5,278 nucleotides of DNA from Bacillota bacterium (GTDB lineage: Bacteria; Bacillota; Clostridia; Peptostreptococcales; Anaerovoracaceae), in the NCBI GenBank assembly GCA_022706625.1, contig JAKJCD010000011.1, positions 14,830-20,107 of the forward strand, given 5' to 3'. Of the stretch, positions 4,749 through 5,278 are shown piece after piece (the first letter of the stretch is position 1; each line of letters begins with the position of its first letter). The notes below the pieces were generated by a model that worked only from the letters and a program-made list of their open reading frames with translations, was not told the DNA's origin and did no database searches. The translations under genes were made by a program, and so were the position numbers.

Positions 4749-5278
4749 TTATGAAACCTGTGACTGCCCTGCCCGGAAAGCCTGAATGTTGATTTCCTGA
4801 AAGGCAGGCTTAATATTGCGTTTTATTATATCTTCCCAACCGATTTGAGGAAGGCCCATAGCCTTAACCAAAGCGCCGAGCAGGACAAGATTCATGCTCT
4901 TGGGATTGCCCAAGCTTTCAGCCACCTCAGAGGCCTTGAACACGTATGTGATCACCTTTTCAGAAAGCTCTTCTATGATGCCTTCCGGATATGAGGCAAT
5001 CCCCATCTGAACCGGGGCCGACGGGATTTCCGCATCGTTGATCACAATTTTTCCTTCCGGGTTTAGGTATTCGATCCATCGCAATGCTTCCATCTTCTCA
5101 AAGGCTACGATGATATCCGCTTCACCCTTTCCGATGATAGGGGAAAAGACCTTGCTGCCGAACCTGATTTGGGTGCTTACATTTCCGCCTCTCTGTGACA
5201 TTCCGTGAATCTCTGACATTTTCACGTCATACCCCGCATCCATCAAACCTTCCGATAGTATTTTACTGGCGAGGATGG
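4749..5278 (-). CDS. iorB: Indolepyruvate:ferredoxin oxidoreductase, beta subunit (5' end outside window)
   Basis: With the alpha subunit (IorA, not in the window), this enzyme oxidatively decarboxylates arylpyruvates such as indolepyruvate to the aryl-acetyl-CoA, reducing ferredoxin (EC 1.2.7.8), in the cytoplasm, during aromatic amino-acid fermentation. The frame is open to the window edge (ILASKILSEGLMDAGYDV), so an internal start at 5246 is not real. About 175 residues are visible of a family length near 190-200; only the N-terminal GVGGQG nucleotide-type motif is missing. Conserved text includes KMSEIHGMSQRGGNVSTQIR, SPIIGKGEADIIVAFEKMEA, NDAEIPSAPV and NLVLLGALVKAMGLP, all typical of the pyruvate ferredoxin oxidoreductase gamma-type domain. 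No damage is seen. iorA normally lies just upstream on the same strand, beyond 5278. Downstream, the transcript meets the hairpin array within about 40-75 nt. Confidence 0.95.
   Translation of the reverse strand, partial: ILASKILSEGLMDAGYDVKMSEIHGMSQRGGNVSTQIRFGSKVFSPIIGKGEADIIVAFEKMEALRWIEYLNPEGKIVINDAEIPSAPVQMGIASYPEGIIEELSEKVITYVFKASEVAESLGNPKSMNLVLLGALVKAMGLPQIGWEDIIKRNIKPAFQEINIQAFRAGQSQVS

Overview
The window looks like chromosomal DNA of an anaerobic, low-to-mid GC Gram-positive bacterium, most likely a member of the Clostridia. The reasons are the AGGAGG-type ribosome binding sites, CCA-encoding tRNA genes, an indolepyruvate:ferredoxin oxidoreductase gene (peptide or amino-acid fermentation), and a modular secreted surface protein of a type common in that class. 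No species can be assigned from sequence alone.

Layout, left to right. (1) 1-2063 (+): 3' part of a large extracellular protein gene with a beta-propeller-like region followed by Ig/CARDB-like modules. Its reading frame is broken once, near 258-273, and it ends at a strong intrinsic terminator (2090-2127). (2) 2128-3828: a decayed accessory segment. It holds an AT-rich stretch with no convincing intact gene, a relic of a type III restriction-modification methyltransferase (Mod), a small XRE/HTH_26 regulator on the minus strand that still looks translatable, and a divergent, frameshifted, truncated DUF3987 gene of the kind carried by integrative elements. No integrase or attachment repeats are visible. 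(3) 3827-4245 (-): a tRNA operon in the order Asn(GUU), Leu(UAA), initiator Met(CAU). It has a consensus -35/-10 promoter and an intrinsic terminator. The decayed segment stops exactly at this terminator, as expected if the tRNA locus served as an insertion boundary. (4) 4201-4347 (-): an unrecognised 48-codon ORF with a strong Shine-Dalgarno sequence; the tRNA promoter lies inside its 3' end. (5) 4431-4708: two tandem 124-bp units, each with two hairpins that share the arms AAAAGGCAACG / CGTTGC(C)TTTT, plus a degenerate fifth hairpin. (6) 4749-5278 (-): iorB, cut by the right window edge.

No operon spans the whole window. The intact units are the iorB transcript with its hairpin-rich 3' region, and the tRNA operon. 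The middle is a remnant of horizontally acquired DNA, with defence and mobile-element parts in ruins. The points most worth a second look are the tandem hairpin array, the small ORF overlapping the tRNA promoter, and the Mod relic read out of frame by the regulator gene.
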